Shown here: positions 6,028 to 7,311 of the stretch, piece after piece
Layout: each line of letters begins with the position of its first letter
Numbering within the stretch: position 1 is the first letter of the stretch
Source: Flavobacteriaceae bacterium UBA3478
GTDB lineage: Bacteria; Bacteroidota; Bacteroidia; Flavobacteriales; Flavobacteriaceae
Direction: 5' to 3'
NCBI GenBank assembly: GCA_002381155.1
Contig: DFQX01000048.1
Location: 49,049 to 56,359, forward strand
Length of the DNA stretch: 7,311 nt
Notes under the pieces: model-generated
What the model was told of the DNA's origin: nothing
Database searches by the model: none
The model's input: the letters and a program-made list of their open reading frames with translations, nothing else
Position numbers and translations under genes: made by a program

Positions 6028-6969
6028 ATGAAGATTGCCTTTTTTGGTACCCCATACTTTGCTGCAGCCCAGCTAGAACATCTAATTAAAGAAGGGTTTC
6101 AAATTAGTGTTGTAGTTACTGCACCCGACAAACCAGCTGGTAGGGGACGTAAAATAAATCAATCAGCAGTAAAGGAAGTTGCTCTAAATAATGGATTAAA
6201 GCTGCTACAACCTACCAACCTCAAAGAGGTAGATTTTGTTGATCAGTATCAAAGTCTTGGGATAGACATAGCAGTAGTTGTGGCATTTAGAATGTTACCT
6301 GAATCAATTTGGAGAGCGGCAAAATTAGGCACCTTTAATCTGCACGCATCGATTCTTCCATCCTACAGAGGAGCCGCACCTATTCAATGGGCAATCATAA
6401 ATAATGAATCGCAATCTGGGGTAACTACCTTTTTGATCGATGATCAAATTGATACAGGAAATATACTCTTACAGGCAAGATGCGAAATTCATAAAGAAGA
6501 TACTGGAGGAAGTCTACATGATAAATTACTAGCCCTAGGTAAGCCACTAATCGTAGAAACGATCCAAGGGTTGATGGATAGTAAAATAAAGCCAAGAAAT
6601 CAGGAAAAAAGCTCTACTGCGGTGAGTTATGCACCAAAGTTGAATAAAGAAAACACTCACCTACATCTAGAATTAAAAGCCTCAGGTGCAGAACTACTTG
6701 TTCGAGCACTCAATCCATTCCCAGGAGCTCATGGGCAGATTCAAATCGATCAAAAAATAATTGGGGCGAAGATTTGGGAAGCAAAGACGGCTGACCTAGA
6801 TCACGATGATCATCTAGGAATGATTATTGTAATCAACAGATCTCTTTTTATTCGTTTTAAAAACTCTTGGTTAGAAGTAATTGAATGGCAATTAGAGGGT
6901 AAAAAAAGAATGTTTATTAGGGACTTTTTAAACGGAAACCCCAATATTCACGGGGGCAAATGGCTGTAA
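6028..6969 (+). CDS. fmt: Methionyl-tRNA formyltransferase
   Basis: Fmt formylates initiator Met-tRNA using 10-formyl-tetrahydrofolate, in the cytoplasm. The 313-residue length is typical (E. coli 315). The N-terminal Rossmann-like transferase domain opens with MKIAFFGTPYFAA and carries the tRNA-contacting loop APDKPAGRGRKI (32-43). The catalytic Asn-His-Asp triad of the formyltransferase family is intact: Asn104 and His106 in FNLHASILPSYRGAAPIQ, and Asp142 in IDDQIDTGNIL. The C-terminal beta-barrel domain begins at about residue 205 and contains the conserved RALNPFPGAH block (226-235). The gene starts 12 bp after the recQ stop with no promoter or terminator between them, so it is probably read from the same transcript. 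It ends at TAA 6967-6969 and is followed by a 153-bp spacer before the HU gene. Confidence 0.98.
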   Translation: MKIAFFGTPYFAAAQLEHLIKEGFQISVVVTAPDKPAGRGRKINQSAVKEVALNNGLKLLQPTNLKEVDFVDQYQSLGIDIAVVVAFRMLPESIWRAAKLGTFNLHASILPSYRGAAPIQWAIINNESQSGVTTFLIDDQIDTGNILLQARCEIHKEDTGGSLHDKLLALGKPLIVETIQGLMDSKIKPRNQEKSSTAVSYAPKLNKENTHLHLELKASGAELLVRALNPFPGAHGQIQIDQKIIGAKIWEAKTADLDHDDHLGMIIVINRSLFIRFKNSWLEVIEWQLEGKKRMFIRDFLNGNPNIHGGKWL

Positions 6970-7002
6970 ACGGCCTATAATTTGAAGATTTTTGATAGAA
7001 AA

Positions 7003-7032
7003 TTGTTGATAAACCCTTAAACTTATCAACAA
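7003..7032. repeat. Perfect 10-bp inverted repeat in the fmt-HU spacer
   Basis: TTGTTGATAA at 7003-7012 is the exact reverse complement of TTATCAACAA at 7023-7032, separated by 10 bases. The stem is A/T-rich and is followed by AAAAT, not a T run, so a standard intrinsic terminator is doubtful, although it could help end fmt transcripts. Each arm contains TTATCAACA (in opposite orientations), one mismatch from the DnaA-box consensus TTATCCACA. It may therefore be a protein-binding site. The structure is seen directly; its role is open. Confidence 0.7.
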
Positions 7033-7079
7033 AATGGGTGCTACCCCCCGTATTCACTAGGTTAAGTGAGATTAACACT

Positions 7080-7087
7080 TATATTTG
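7080..7087 (+). promoter_or_regulatory. Candidate -7 promoter element of the HU gene
   Basis: TATATTTG is a perfect match to TAnnTTTG, 35 bases upstream of the HU ATG. A start point near 7093 would leave a leader of about 30 nt ending in A/T-rich sequence, with no Shine-Dalgarno. No clear TTG is present 17-23 bases upstream (the region reads GGTTAAGTG), so the -33 element is weak or differently spaced. Confidence 0.5.
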
Positions 7088-7104
7088 ATTGTTATCAAAC
7101 TATA
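7080..7104. repeat. Dyad symmetry overlapping the HU promoter, possible operator
   Basis: The left arm TATATTTGAT (7080-7089) and right arm ATCAAACTATA (7094-7104) are reverse complements apart from one extra base (C7100) in the right arm, around a 4-base centre TGTT. The left arm contains the whole candidate -7 element, and the right arm covers the expected transcription start. This is the geometry of a repressor operator or an autoregulatory site, but no binding protein is identified. The symmetry is seen directly; the function is inference. Confidence 0.6.
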
Positions 7105-7122
7105 ACCCTTAATACTATTATT

Positions 7123-7311
7123 ATGAACAAAACTGAACTAATTGACGCAATGGCTGCTGACGCAGGCATTACTAAGGCAGCTGCCAAGAAAGCATTAGAA
7201 TCTTTCCTAGGTAACGTAGGAGGATCTCTTAAAGCTGGTAACCGTGTTTCTCTAGTAGGATTCGGATCTTGGTCTGTATCAAAGAGAAGTGCAAGAGAAG
7301 GTAGAAATCCA
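7123..7311 (+). CDS. HU-family nucleoid DNA-binding protein, 3' end outside the window
   Basis: The frame from ATG 7123 stays open to the window edge, giving 63 of the roughly 90 residues expected. It begins MNKTELIDAMAADAG, with the helix-turn-helix dimerisation region over about residues 3-38. The HU signature around VSLVGFGSWSVSKRSAREG (44-60) follows, and the visible part ends in GRNP, the tip of the DNA-binding beta arm that carries the DNA-intercalating Pro (residue 63). HU dimers bend and constrain DNA, and take part in replication, recombination and repair. The gene lies 153 bp after fmt and has its own candidate promoter. Codon use in the visible part (many GCA, GGA, TCT and CTA, with few rare codons) fits an abundant protein. 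HU as opposed to IHF-like is favoured by the GRNP tip and plain length, though the missing end could alter the subfamily call. Confidence 0.96.
   Translation, partial: MNKTELIDAMAADAGITKAAAKKALESFLGNVGGSLKAGNRVSLVGFGSWSVSKRSAREGRNP

Noticed and set aside
7036..7046. Short GGGT-GCT-ACCC hairpin in the fmt-HU spacer
   Set aside because: A 4-bp stem with a 3-base loop and no T tract is too small to call a terminator.
6950..7051. ACGGGGG (6950-6956) pairing with CCCCCGT (7045-7051) around the fmt-HU inverted repeat
   Set aside because: The pairing is only 7 bp across a loop of 88 bases and begins inside the fmt coding sequence; there is no supporting extension or T run, so it is probably coincidental.

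Overview
The window looks like an ordinary chromosomal stretch from a member of the Bacteroidota, most likely Flavobacteriales. The evidence is low GC; starts without Shine-Dalgarno sequences and with A/T-rich leaders; several matches to the Bacteroidota promoter -7 element TAnnTTTG; a DUF4290 protein (a family I know only from Bacteroidota); and a MurA with Asp in place of the catalytic-loop Cys, as is usual in that phylum. I cannot name the genus. I see no mobile element, CRISPR array, rRNA or tRNA.

Left part (1-1318, + strand): the 3' part of a pirin-family cupin gene, then a stand-alone BLUF blue-light photoreceptor gene with a plausible promoter of its own. The BLUF gene ends tail-to-tail with murA, and the two stop codons share a 4-base TTAA.

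Middle part (1315-3600, - strand): a tight run, in transcription order DUF493 (95 aa), DUF4290 (216 aa) and murA (first committed step of peptidoglycan synthesis).

Right part (3635-7311, + strand): an AAA_28-type P-loop ATPase, a RecQ-family helicase whose TTG start overlaps the ATPase stop by 4 bases, fmt (methionyl-tRNA formyltransferase), a 153-bp spacer rich in inverted repeats, and an HU-family nucleoid protein cut by the window edge. The leftward and rightward runs diverge from a 34-bp gap. That gap holds two head-to-head perfect TAnnTTTG boxes one base apart, which together form a near-palindrome.

The genes are mostly core housekeeping functions: cell wall, DNA repair, translation initiation and the nucleoid. 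I found no convincing new multi-gene system. The items most worth a second look are the symmetric divergent promoter, the dyad lying on the HU promoter with a second inverted repeat upstream of it, and the intact BLUF photosensor with no output domain. The MurA Cys-to-Asp loop and the C-terminally displaced zinc site of the RecQ protein are also notable, but are probably normal for the lineage.
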